A stretch of 45,128 nucleotides of DNA, taken from an uncultured Bacilli bacterium. GTDB taxonomy: Bacteria; Bacillota_I; Bacilli_A; RF39; UBA660. The notes beneath the pieces are model-generated. The model had not been told where the DNA came from. It worked only from the letters and a program-made list of their open reading frames with translations, and did no database searches. The stretch covers positions 1-45,128 of the forward strand of contig CAKOKM010000008.1 in the NCBI GenBank assembly GCA_934091015.1. Reading direction: 5' to 3'. Positions 24,098-33,819 of the stretch are shown here, one piece after another (the first letter of the stretch is position 1; every line of letters begins with the position of its first letter). A program made the translations under genes and the position numbers.

Positions 24098-25279
24098 ATG
24101 AATATAGATTATAATAAAATAAAGTGGAAAAATAATGGTAAATTAAAATTATTAATAATTGTCGGAACAAGACCGGAAATTATTAGATTATCTGCTGTCA
24201 TAAATAAATGTAGAGAATATTTTGATTGTATTTTGGCACATACTGGACAAAATTATGACTATAATCTTAATGAAGTATTTTTTAAAGACTTGAAATTAGA
24301 TAATCCAGAAATATATATGGAAGCTGTAGGTGAGGATTTAGGTGATACTATAGGAAATATTATTGCTAAATCATATAAATTAATGAAAGAAATTAAACCA
24401 GATGCTTTGTTAATTTTAGGAGATACCAATAGTTGTTTAAGTGCTATTAGTGCAAAGAGATTACATATTCCAATTTTTCATATGGAAGCTGGAAATCGTT
24501 GTAAAGATGAATGTTTACCTGAAGAAACTAATAGAAGAATTGTTGATATTATATCTGATGTTAATCTAGCTTATTCTGAACATGCTAGAAAATATTTACA
24601 TGAATGTGGATTACCTAAAGAAAGAGTATATGTAACTGGATCTCCGATGGCAGAAGTATTACATAAGAATTTGGAAAAAATTAAAAAATCTGATATTTTG
24701 AAAAGATTAAATTTAGAACCTAAAAAATATATATTGTTATCTGCACATAGAGAAGAAAATATAGATACTGAAGAAAATTTTAATAGTTTATTTAATGCCA
24801 TTAATGAAATGGCTAGAAAATATAAAATGCCAATTTTGTATTCTTGTCATCCTAGAAGTAAGAAAATAATTGAAGCTAGAAATTTTAAATTAGATGATAA
24901 TATTATTCAACATGAACCTTTAGGATTTCATGATTATAATAATTTACAAATGAATGCTTATGCTGTTATTAGTGATTCTGGAACTCTTCCAGAAGAAAGT
25001 TCATTTTTTACTAGTCAAGGTTTGAGTTTTCCTGCAGTTTGTATTAGAACAAGTACTGAAAGACCTGAAGCTTTAGATAAAGGTGATTTTGTTTTAGCTG
25101 GTATTGATAAAAATAGTTTATTACAAGCTGTTAATTTAGCAATTGAAATGAATAATAATAATGATATTGGAATTCCAGTGTGTGATTATGTAGATGAAAA
25201 TGTATCTACAAAAGTGGTAAAGCTAATACAAAGTTATACTTGTATTGTAGATAAAGTGGTTTGGAGAAAAAATAAGTAA
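24098..25279 (+). CDS. capG: UDP-N-acetyl-L-talosamine/fucosamine 2-epimerase CapG (FnlC)
   Basis: Last enzyme of UDP-L-FucNAc synthesis, inverting C2. It belongs to the WecB-like GT-B epimerase fold: VGTRPEIIRLSAVI at the N-terminus, HTGQNYDYNLNEVFF, LGDTNS, HMEAGNRCKDECLPEETNR and SAHREENID. The C-terminal SDSGTLPEES replaces the WecB-type SDSGGVQEE. These differences from the second epimerase at 35796, together with the capE-capF-capG order, assign it to FucNAc rather than ManNAc formation. 393 residues, GAGG ribosome site, 3 nt after capF. Confidence 0.92.
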   Translation: MNIDYNKIKWKNNGKLKLLIIVGTRPEIIRLSAVINKCREYFDCILAHTGQNYDYNLNEVFFKDLKLDNPEIYMEAVGEDLGDTIGNIIAKSYKLMKEIKPDALLILGDTNSCLSAISAKRLHIPIFHMEAGNRCKDECLPEETNRRIVDIISDVNLAYSEHARKYLHECGLPKERVYVTGSPMAEVLHKNLEKIKKSDILKRLNLEPKKYILLSAHREENIDTEENFNSLFNAINEMARKYKMPILYSCHPRSKKIIEARNFKLDDNIIQHEPLGFHDYNNLQMNAYAVISDSGTLPEESSFFTSQGLSFPAVCIRTSTERPEALDKGDFVLAGIDKNSLLQAVNLAIEMNNNNDIGIPVCDYVDENVSTKVVKLIQSYTCIVDKVVWRKNK

Positions 25280-25292
25280 ATAGGAGGTTTAT

Positions 25293-28055
25293 ATGAAAGA
25301 ATTTTATCCGAAGGTTTCAATAATTATACCTGTTTTTAATGGTGAAAATTTTATTTCTTCTGCGATTAATAGTGCTTTAAATCAAACATATCAAAATATT
25401 GAAGTTATTGTTGTTAATGATGGTTCAACAGATAAAACTGCTGAGATTTGCAATAAATATGGAGATAAAATTAGATATTTTGAAAAGAAAAATGGTGGTG
25501 TTTCATCAGCACTAAATTGTGGTATTAAAAATATGAAAGGAGATTATTTTTCTTGGTTAAGTCACGATGATGAATATTATCCAAATAAAATTGAAAGAGA
25601 AATAGTAGCTTTAAGTTTATTAGATAATAAAAATACTATTATTTATTCTAACTATGATATGATGAGTGAAAATGGAAAAGTCTATGATACAGTCATTCAC
25701 AATCATGAAGAATTACAAAAATATCAAGAACTATCAATCTTAAAAGGTTGTTTAAATGGATTAACTCTTTTAATTCCAAAAGTTGCTTTTGATGAATGTG
25801 GTTTGTTTGATGAAAGTTTACTTTGTACACAAGATTATGATATGTGGTTAAAAATGTTAAAAAAGTTTAGTTTTTTTCATATTTGTGATGTTTTAACAAA
25901 AACTCGAATTCATAATAAACAAACTACAAAAACATCATCTGTGTTACAGGAAGAAAACTATAATTTGTGGAAGAGAATTGTTAATAATATTTCTGATAAA
26001 AAAATTAATGAGATTTTTGGTTCAAAATTAGAATATTTTAATAAAATGTTAGCATATTTTAAACAAATGAATTATCAAAAATTAGTTGATTTTTATACAC
26101 TTGAAGTAGATAAATTAAATAATAATGATAGTATAAAATTAGTTTACAAACCACTTATTTCTGTTATTATTCCAGTTTACAATGGTGCTAATTATATTGA
26201 AAATGCAATAAATAGTGTTTTATCACAAACTTATAAAAATTATGAAGTAATTGTTGTTAACGATGGTTCAGTTGATAATACTGGTGATATTTGTAAAAAA
26301 TATGGTTCTAAAATAAAATATTTTGAAAAAGAAAACGGAGGCGTAGCAACTGCACTTAATTATGGTATAGCTAAAGCTAGGGGCGAATATATTTCTTGGT
26401 TAAGTCATGATGATGAATATTATCCATTTAAATTGTATAAGCAAGTGGAAGTTTTAAACGAAATAAAAGATAAACACACTATTTTGTTTTCTAATTTTGA
26501 ATTAATTAATGAGAATTCTGAGGTTTTTTCTAAGACACAGTTTGATAAAAAATATACAAAAGAACAATTAGAAAATAATATTTTTCCAGTATTAAAAGGA
26601 TGTACAAATGGTTGTGCTATGTTAATTCCAAAAGATATGCTTTTAGAAGATGGTGGATTTGATACTAGTACAATGACTACAAATGATTATATTATGTGGT
26701 TTAAATTGTTTTCAAAATATCCTTCTCGTTTTATTAAAGATTATTTAATTAAGTATAGAATTCATAGCCAACAAGATACTAATAAAAGTCCTGTTTATAT
26801 TAGTGAATGTGAAGATATGTGGTCTAATGTATTTAATAATATTGATTCATCTTTAATTAAAAAACTAGGATATAATGAACTTGATTTTTTTTCAGATTTT
26901 TATTTTCAAATGAATGATGGAAAATTAAATAAAACTGCTAATGTATTAAAAGATAAATTTTTTAAATTATATAAAAATAGTAGTCCTATGGTTTCTGTTA
27001 TTATGCCTTGTTATAATTCTGTTGGTTATTTAAAAGAGGCAATAGAGAGTATTTTAAATCAAAGATATATGAATTTTGAGTTAATTTGTATTGATGATAA
27101 TTCCACTGATGATACTTATAAAATTTTAAAGGAATATGAAAAAAAAGATATAAGAGTAAGAGTATATAAAAATAATAGAAGTAAAGGTGTTTCTGGTGCA
27201 ATGAATACTGGCTTAGATAATGCTAAAGGAGTATATATTACCAGAATGGATAGTGACGATATTTCTGATTTAGAACGTTTAAAAGTTCAAAAAGATTTTT
27301 TGGAAAACAATATGGAATATGGTGCTTGTACTGTTAATTTTGGTATTATTAATAAATCCGGTGTTATTAATAATAATGGTCAATATGTAGTAAAGGATGT
27401 TCCATTAGAATGGCAATTCTTATGGACTAATCCAATACCCAGTGCTCCATGTATGTATAGAAAAAAAATAATAAATAAAAATAGATTTAATGAATCATTT
27501 AGTACAGCTGAGGATTATGAGTTTTTTATTCAATTAATTAAAAATAATAAATTTTATTTTATTAAAGATGTTTATTATTTTTATAGAGTTTCTGAAAACA
27601 GTCTTTTTCAAACCCAATTTAATAAGACAAATATTAATTCTATTAATATTTCTAGGGAATATTATAATTATATAACTAAAATTGATAATTTACCTGAATA
27701 TTATCCATTGTTGACTGAGTTTAGTTTTTCTACTATTTGTCTTAATAATTTGAACTTTAATGATATAATTTCCTTTTTAAATGATACTATGAAACATTTT
27801 AATAATTATTATAAATGGAGTGATGAGGAATTAAAAAAAGTTTATAAGTATAATGAGGATTTGTTTAATAATTTTATTAGTAGATATTATCAAATGCATC
27901 ATGGTTTAAATTCTAAAGAATATTTAGCTGTTATTAATAGTACTTCTTGGAAGATTACTAAACCATTGCGTGATTTTAAAACTTTAGCAAAATATGGTAA
28001 AGATAATGGTGTAAAAGCTGCTATGAAGCTTGTATTTAAGAAGGCATTTAAATGA
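25293..28055 (+). CDS. Three-domain GT2 glycosyltransferase
   Basis: 920 residues with three GT-A catalytic domains in a row. Domain 1 (about 5-220) and domain 2 (about 287-500) are close repeats, sharing EVIVVNDGS, NGGV, YISWLSHDDEYYP or FSWLSHDDEYYP and a GLFDESLL/GGFDTSTM region. Domain 3 (about 565-790) is more distant, with ELICIDDNSTDDTY, SKGVSGAMNTG and RMDSDD. Each domain keeps its aspartate pair, so all may be active. The C-terminal NSTSWKITKPLRDFK tail is common in surface-glycan transferases. It may add three sugars of a repeat in order. AGGAGG precedes the start. The stop TGA overlaps the next ATG (ATGA). Confidence 0.88.
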   Translation: MKEFYPKVSIIIPVFNGENFISSAINSALNQTYQNIEVIVVNDGSTDKTAEICNKYGDKIRYFEKKNGGVSSALNCGIKNMKGDYFSWLSHDDEYYPNKIEREIVALSLLDNKNTIIYSNYDMMSENGKVYDTVIHNHEELQKYQELSILKGCLNGLTLLIPKVAFDECGLFDESLLCTQDYDMWLKMLKKFSFFHICDVLTKTRIHNKQTTKTSSVLQEENYNLWKRIVNNISDKKINEIFGSKLEYFNKMLAYFKQMNYQKLVDFYTLEVDKLNNNDSIKLVYKPLISVIIPVYNGANYIENAINSVLSQTYKNYEVIVVNDGSVDNTGDICKKYGSKIKYFEKENGGVATALNYGIAKARGEYISWLSHDDEYYPFKLYKQVEVLNEIKDKHTILFSNFELINENSEVFSKTQFDKKYTKEQLENNIFPVLKGCTNGCAMLIPKDMLLEDGGFDTSTMTTNDYIMWFKLFSKYPSRFIKDYLIKYRIHSQQDTNKSPVYISECEDMWSNVFNNIDSSLIKKLGYNELDFFSDFYFQMNDGKLNKTANVLKDKFFKLYKNSSPMVSVIMPCYNSVGYLKEAIESILNQRYMNFELICIDDNSTDDTYKILKEYEKKDIRVRVYKNNRSKGVSGAMNTGLDNAKGVYITRMDSDDISDLERLKVQKDFLENNMEYGACTVNFGIINKSGVINNNGQYVVKDVPLEWQFLWTNPIPSAPCMYRKKIINKNRFNESFSTAEDYEFFIQLIKNNKFYFIKDVYYFYRVSENSLFQTQFNKTNINSINISREYYNYITKIDNLPEYYPLLTEFSFSTICLNNLNFNDIISFLNDTMKHFNNYYKWSDEELKKVYKYNEDLFNNFISRYYQMHHGLNSKEYLAVINSTSWKITKPLRDFKTLAKYGKDNGVKAAMKLVFKKAFK

Positions 28056-31000
28056 AAATATTAGAGGTTAATAATATAGATTTAATTGGCAAAAGTTTTA
28101 ATGGGTATGATTTTATTGATGCTTTGAGTTCAAAAGATATTAGTGTTAAACAAGCAGTAATTATTAAACAATGTAATAATGATGATGTTGTGCCATTAAT
28201 TCCTCCTCAATTAATTGATACTTTTTATAAAGTAGCACGTAAAGAAGATGAAATTCTTTCAATTCATTCTAATGTGAGTATAACAAGTCCTGCATTATTT
28301 AATCTAAAAGAATATCAAGAAGCAGATATAATTCATTTTCATATGTTTCATAATACAAGATTATCATTGTATTCATTATTGAAAATTTGTAATGAAAAAA
28401 AAGTTGTTATTTCTTTACATGATCCTTGGTTTTTTACTGGTCATTGTGTTCATTTCCAAGAATGTGAAAAGTGGAAAAGTGGTTGTGTAAATTGTCCGGA
28501 TTTAAATAGACTATTTAAATTAAAAAAAGATAATTCTAGTTATCTATGGCAACTTAAGAAGAATATATTTGATAAAATTCAAATTGATTTAATAGTTACT
28601 TCAGAATGGATGTATAATTTAGCTAAATCTAGTCCAATTACTAAAAATCAAAGAATTCATTTAATTCCATTTGGTGTTGATACTGAAATTTTTTCAAACA
28701 GAATTGATAAAGAAGAATCTAGAAAACATTTTGGTATTGATGAAAATGATATTGTTTTATTTTTTCGTTCTCAATTAGATTTTAAAGGGACTGAATATAT
28801 TGTTGAAGCTTTAAAAAATTTAAAGACTGACAAAAAAATTACACTTTTAACTTGTAGTGAAAAGGGAAATTTAAAAGAAGTTGAAGATAAATATAATGTT
28901 GTCGAACTTGGTAATATTGGTGTTGATGAACTTGTTAATGCTTATAATACTTGCGATATATTTTTAATGCCATCAATTGGTGAATCTTTTGGAATGATGG
29001 CAATTGAGGCTATGTCTTGTGAAAAACCAATTATTGTTTTTAATAATACTGCACTTCCATCTGTCACAAAGGCTCCGGAAGTTGGTGTTCTTGTTAATAA
29101 TAAAGATTCTTTTGATTTAAAGAAAAAAATCGAATGGTTACTTAAAGATGACAAAGAAAGAAAAAAAAGAGGAATATTAAGTAGAAAATTGGTACTTGAT
29201 ACATATAAACTTGAAGATTATTATGAAGGAATTAAAAATCTTTATATAAGTATTTATAACATGAAAAATGAAAATTGCAGTAGTGTTAATTTTAATGATA
29301 ATGGTGATACTTTAAAGGTGAAAAATGCTTTAAATATGTTTTTATGTAAAACGTTTAAAGATAGTAAATTAATTATTAACGATTTAAAATTTGATGTTCA
29401 AAAAGTAAATATTGATAATATTGATTATAGTAATTTTGCTGTTCAAGAAGTTATTAATCAATTCAATAATGAATTATATAACAGACTTATAAATAACAAT
29501 ACAAAAAGTAAAGGAACAATGGATATGAAAAAAATAATTAAAAAGATAATTAAATCTTTAGCAAAACCTTTGTTAAATAGATTTAATAATATAAATGCTG
29601 AGATAAATGTTGATAGACAAAACATTGGGTATTTATCTAATAAAGTTAATAGTATGGATTCTATCTTTAAGGATAATATTAGTGAAATGAATAATAACAA
29701 TATTATTTTAAAAAATAAAATGCAAGATATGGAAAATAAAATTTTTGATATTGAAAATAAGTATAATATTATTAATAATAAGTGTTTAGGTTATGAATAC
29801 AATATAACTAATAATGTAAAAAATATTTTTTATTATCATGGTGGTAGTGGTAATCATGGGTGTGAAGCTTTAATTAGAACTATATGTGAAATTAATCAAT
29901 TTGATAAGTCTGATAATTTATTATATTCTTATAGACCTAAAGAGGATTTTCATTTTAAAATAAATGACTATGTTTCTAATATATTTTGTTCAGATTTAAG
30001 TTCTAATGAATTATTAGATGAGTATTCTTCTAATTGTGTTGCTCTTTCTATTGGGGGCGATAATTATTGTGATTATGATTATGGTACAAAAAAACTTGAA
30101 ATGTATAACACTAGATTTAATAAATTGGGTGTTGTAACAGCATTAGTAGGTTGTAGTATAGAGCCTGATGTTTTAGAACATTATGAAGTTTTGAAAGATT
30201 TGGAGCATTTTTCATTAATTACTGCTAGAGAATCACTTACTTATAATGCATTAATGGAAAAAGGAATTAATAAAAATACTTTTTTAATTCCTGATAGTGC
30301 TTTTACATTAGATTATATTGAAGAAAAACTGCCAGATAATTTCATTGAAGGTAAAACTATAGGAATCAATTTAAGTAGTTTAGCACAAAATTATAATAAA
30401 AATTTATATACTAATTACGTTAATCTTATAAAATATATAATTGATAAAACTGATTATAACATTATGTTAATTCCTCATGTTGTTCAGGATTTTAATGATG
30501 ATTTAAAAATACTAAATCAATTATATTCTAAGTTTTCTCATACTGGAAGAATTTCTTTAGTTGATAATAATAATTGTTTAATTCAAAAAGGCTATATTAG
30601 AAGATGTTGTATGTTTATTGGAGCGAGAACTCATGCTACTATTGCAGCATATTCTTCTTGTGTTCCGACTCTTGCATTAAGCTATTCAATTAAATCTAAA
30701 GGAATAGCTAAGGACATATTTGGGACTTATGATAATTATACTGTTTCTATTCAAACTTTATCTTCTGATGATGAACTAATTAAGTCTTTTAAATGGTTAG
30801 ACAAAAATAAAACTTCTATTAAAAATAAATTAGTAAGTAGTATGCCTAATTATATAAAAAGATGTTATGAATTAAAGGATAAAATTAGTGAAATTAGAGG
30901 AAAAAATTTAAATAATTTCTCTTTACCTAATTCTTCAGATTGTACCGGATGTTCCGCTTGTATGAATGTTTGTCCTGTTGGATGTATTAAAATGGTTGAA

Positions 31001-31999
31001 AATGATAAAGGGTTTAAAGTTCCTAATATAGATTTTACCAAATGTATTAGATGCAATAAATGCAAAAATATTTGTCCTATTAATAAAAATAATTATTCTG
31101 TTTTGGTTAAAAAGTGCTATGCTGCGAAGGCTAATGATGATTATATTGTTAATAATAGTTCTAGTGGTGGATTATTTACACTTTTGGCAAAAGAAATATT
31201 TAAAAAAAATGGAGTTATTTATGGTGCAATGCTTGATGTTAATAGAAAAGAAGTTAAGCATATTAGAGTTGATAATGTTAGAGATTTAAAACTAATTAAT
31301 GGGAGTAAATATGTACAAAGTAATGTTGACAATATTTATAAACAAGTAAAAGTTGATTTAGATAATAATATAATTGTTTTATTCAGCGGAACTCCATGTC
31401 AAATAATTGGATTAAAATCTTATTTAAGTAAAATTTATGATAATCTATTTTGTGTTGATGTTGTTTGTCATGGCATACCTAGTCCCTTAGTTTTAAAAAA
31501 ATATACTCAATTTTTAGAGGAGAAATATAATTCTAAGATAAAATCTTTGAATTTTAAAAATAAGAATGGTGGATGGAGTAATTCAAGTATTGAAATCTCT
31601 TTTGATAATGGTGATGTGTTGTTAGAAAAAATTAGTGATAATGTGTATATGAAATCTTTTTTAAACAATCTTATATTAAGAGATAGTTGTTATAATTGTA
31701 ATTTTAAAAATAATAATTCTACTAGTGATATTACATTAGGCGATTTTTGGGGAATAGAAAATTTTACTAAAAATGAAAAATTTCTTGATAATACAGGTGT
31801 TTCTTTAGTTATTATTAATAATACTAAAGGAATGGATTTATTTAATGCGGTAAAGAGTAAATTAATATATGAAGAGAAAAGTTATGATGAAGCAAAAGAA
31901 TATAATGGCTGTTTAGTAAAATCTGTATCTCATAATCCAAATGAAAAATTATTTTGGAATGAAGGTAATATAGAAGATTATTTTAAAAATAATAGTTAA
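28052..31999 (+). CDS. Triple fusion: GT4 glycosyltransferase + polysaccharide pyruvyl transferase + FrhB-like iron-sulfur domain
   Basis: 1315 residues in one open frame. Residues 1 to about 405 are a GT4 enzyme (SLHDPWFFTGHCVHF with following Cys pairs, PSIGESFGMMAIEAMSC). A linker with coiled coil follows (about 490-580). Residues about 590-912 are a polysaccharide pyruvyl transferase (YYHGGSGNHGCEALIRT, LSIGGDNYCDYDYG, MFIGARTHATIAAYSSCVP), which would add ketal pyruvate from PEP. Residues about 963-1315 are an FrhB/F420-dehydrogenase-beta-type domain with two 4Fe-4S motifs (CTGCSACMNVCP and CIRCNKCKNICP), SSSGGLFTLLAKE, FSGTPCQIIGL and TLGDFWG. The three families often neighbour each other in glycan clusters; all in one chain is unusual. 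A possible internal start is at 29525. The role of the redox domain is unknown. Confidence 0.88.
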   Translation: MKILEVNNIDLIGKSFNGYDFIDALSSKDISVKQAVIIKQCNNDDVVPLIPPQLIDTFYKVARKEDEILSIHSNVSITSPALFNLKEYQEADIIHFHMFHNTRLSLYSLLKICNEKKVVISLHDPWFFTGHCVHFQECEKWKSGCVNCPDLNRLFKLKKDNSSYLWQLKKNIFDKIQIDLIVTSEWMYNLAKSSPITKNQRIHLIPFGVDTEIFSNRIDKEESRKHFGIDENDIVLFFRSQLDFKGTEYIVEALKNLKTDKKITLLTCSEKGNLKEVEDKYNVVELGNIGVDELVNAYNTCDIFLMPSIGESFGMMAIEAMSCEKPIIVFNNTALPSVTKAPEVGVLVNNKDSFDLKKKIEWLLKDDKERKKRGILSRKLVLDTYKLEDYYEGIKNLYISIYNMKNENCSSVNFNDNGDTLKVKNALNMFLCKTFKDSKLIINDLKFDVQKVNIDNIDYSNFAVQEVINQFNNELYNRLINNNTKSKGTMDMKKIIKKIIKSLAKPLLNRFNNINAEINVDRQNIGYLSNKVNSMDSIFKDNISEMNNNNIILKNKMQDMENKIFDIENKYNIINNKCLGYEYNITNNVKNIFYYHGGSGNHGCEALIRTICEINQFDKSDNLLYSYRPKEDFHFKINDYVSNIFCSDLSSNELLDEYSSNCVALSIGGDNYCDYDYGTKKLEMYNTRFNKLGVVTALVGCSIEPDVLEHYEVLKDLEHFSLITARESLTYNALMEKGINKNTFLIPDSAFTLDYIEEKLPDNFIEGKTIGINLSSLAQNYNKNLYTNYVNLIKYIIDKTDYNIMLIPHVVQDFNDDLKILNQLYSKFSHTGRISLVDNNNCLIQKGYIRRCCMFIGARTHATIAAYSSCVPTLALSYSIKSKGIAKDIFGTYDNYTVSIQTLSSDDELIKSFKWLDKNKTSIKNKLVSSMPNYIKRCYELKDKISEIRGKNLNNFSLPNSSDCTGCSACMNVCPVGCIKMVENDKGFKVPNIDFTKCIRCNKCKNICPINKNNYSVLVKKCYAAKANDDYIVNNSSSGGLFTLLAKEIFKKNGVIYGAMLDVNRKEVKHIRVDNVRDLKLINGSKYVQSNVDNIYKQVKVDLDNNIIVLFSGTPCQIIGLKSYLSKIYDNLFCVDVVCHGIPSPLVLKKYTQFLEEKYNSKIKSLNFKNKNGGWSNSSIEISFDNGDVLLEKISDNVYMKSFLNNLILRDSCYNCNFKNNNSTSDITLGDFWGIENFTKNEKFLDNTGVSLVIINNTKGMDLFNAVKSKLIYEEKSYDEAKEYNGCLVKSVSHNPNEKLFWNEGNIEDYFKNNS
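29511..29527 (+). promoter_or_regulatory. Possible internal translation start inside the triple fusion
   Basis: AAGGA (29511-29515) stands 9 nt before an in-frame ATG at 29525 (residue 492). The encoded sequence MKKIIKKIIKSLAKP looks like a natural N-terminus of a peripheral glycan enzyme. A second product with only the pyruvyl transferase and FrhB parts is possible. Confidence 0.35.
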
Positions 32000-32022
32000 T
32001 TTTGTAGTAAAGGAGAGTTTTT

Positions 32023-33819
32023 ATGAAAGAAAAAATTTTTAAACATTCGCTATTGTTGGGTGTTGAATTAATATTGTTTATTATTGTTAATATTTTTATT
32101 GCTTCTTTTATGTTTATTTTTAAAGTAGGTATTTCAAAATATTATGTTTTTATTTCTTTATTAATAAGTTTTTGTATTATTGTTTATTTGTTAGTTAAAA
32201 GTAAGCTCTTAAACAAGAAAAATTTTTATTTAATTTTTATTTATGTTTTTTTTCCTATATTAATTATTTGGGCTTCTGTTTATTTAAATGGGAAAGTTAT
32301 TGATACATCATATGATGGTAATGCTTATCAAAAATTAACAGTAGGATTATTAAAAAATGGTTGGAATCCTGTTTATGAAAGTTCTGAAGATTTTGATGCC
32401 CATAATGATATATCTCTTTATGTAAAAGAAAGTGGTCATTATTTATGGGTTAATCATTATGCAAAAGCATCTCATGTTTTTGAAGCTAACATTTATGCTT
32501 TAACTAATAATATAGAAAGTGGTAAATGTATTAATACGTTATCTATAATTTCATTGTTTTTAATTTCATTTTCTTTATTGGCATTGCATTACAAAAAAAT
32601 TATTTTTCCTTTAATTTTTACTATTTGCATTATTACTCCCTCGTTTGTATGTTCTCAGTTTTTGACCAATTATATTGATTTATTAGTTTATATTTATATG
32701 ATTTTATTAATTTTATCATTTTTCTATTTTCATTATTCTGATGATAAAAAAATTGGCTTTATAATTTATTTATCTTCTTTGTTAATGTTAATTAATATTA
32801 AATTTAATTCATTTGCTTTTGCTGGTATTTATTGTTTAGGATATTATATTTATTATATTATTAAATTAAAAAGAGGATTATTTGATAAAAAGTTTTTTTG
32901 GAAGTTTACATGGACCTCTGTTGTAGGAGTTATTATTGGTGTGTTTGTAATTGGATTATCAGTTTATCCTAAAAATTTTATTCAAAAAGGACATCCTTTT
33001 TATCCTATATATGGTTCTGGTAAAGTTGATATAATTACTATGTATCAACCTGCTAGTTTTAAAAATATGAATACTCCTAAGAAATATTTTGTATCTATGT
33101 TTTCCAAAGTAGATAATATAGGTTGGTGGAGTAAATATGAACCATCTTATAAAATTCCTTTTACTTATGATGACCATGAAATTGATGTTATTAAATATTC
33201 TGATACAAGAATTTCTGGAAATGGAGTTTTATTTGGAGGAATATTTATTGTTGTGTGTATATCTTTATTAATTACTTCTTTTATAATATTTAAGAAAGAT
33301 AAAAATTTGTTTATTATGTGTACTATTCCTCTGGTTATAACTATTATATTAATTCTTTTTTTAAGTGAATCTTGGTGGGCTAGGTATTTTCCACAAACAT
33401 ATTTTATTGTTTTGTTTGCTTTACTTTATTTGTATGAAATAAAAAACAATACTAGTTTAGTGACATTAACTGTTTTAATTATGATGTTATTGTATAATAA
33501 TTTTATTACATTTAGAGAATCTGTTAATTATGCATTTGAATTTAAAAATGATGTGAGTAAAGATTTGATAACTATTAAGAATTCTTTAGAAAAAGATGAT
33601 ATTTTAGTCCTTAAATCTCCATCATTCGTTGCTTCTTTGTATAATATGTTAGATTATTTTGATGGATATAATGTTAAAATTGTTTCTGATAATGAAAATG
33701 ATGTTAAATACAATACAATGTTTTCTGGTCAGATGAGTTGGCGAATAATTAAAAAAAATGTTGAAAAAAGTACAAAAACAAGTAAAGTAAATAGTTTTAA
33801 GAAAGCTGGTGTAAAATGA
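32023..33819 (+). CDS. Polytopic membrane protein, probable GT-C glycosyltransferase
   Basis: 598 residues with about 12 membrane helices. After the first helices an outside loop (about 91-150) contains DTSYDGNAYQKLTVGLLKNG, an acidic first-loop motif in the style of GT-C enzymes that use polyprenyl-phosphate sugars. A further outside region after about residue 320 contains HPFYPIYGSG. No nucleotide-sugar motif is present. It lies immediately before the UbiA-type and HAD-GtrA genes (stop overlaps the next ATG), which would supply and flip a polyprenyl-P-pentose donor. GT-C assignment is inferred from topology and context. A plain surface-glycan membrane protein is the alternative. Confidence 0.65.
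   Translation: MKEKIFKHSLLLGVELILFIIVNIFIASFMFIFKVGISKYYVFISLLISFCIIVYLLVKSKLLNKKNFYLIFIYVFFPILIIWASVYLNGKVIDTSYDGNAYQKLTVGLLKNGWNPVYESSEDFDAHNDISLYVKESGHYLWVNHYAKASHVFEANIYALTNNIESGKCINTLSIISLFLISFSLLALHYKKIIFPLIFTICIITPSFVCSQFLTNYIDLLVYIYMILLILSFFYFHYSDDKKIGFIIYLSSLLMLINIKFNSFAFAGIYCLGYYIYYIIKLKRGLFDKKFFWKFTWTSVVGVIIGVFVIGLSVYPKNFIQKGHPFYPIYGSGKVDIITMYQPASFKNMNTPKKYFVSMFSKVDNIGWWSKYEPSYKIPFTYDDHEIDVIKYSDTRISGNGVLFGGIFIVVCISLLITSFIIFKKDKNLFIMCTIPLVITIILILFLSESWWARYFPQTYFIVLFALLYLYEIKNNTSLVTLTVLIMMLLYNNFITFRESVNYAFEFKNDVSKDLITIKNSLEKDDILVLKSPSFVASLYNMLDYFDGYNVKIVSDNENDVKYNTMFSGQMSWRIIKKNVEKSTKTSKVNSFKKAGVK

Noticed and set aside
25293..26800. Mobile or CRISPR-type repeat in the tandem domains
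   Set aside because: The repetition is at protein-domain level within one reading frame, with diverged DNA. It has no short direct-repeat array, target-site duplication or transposase.
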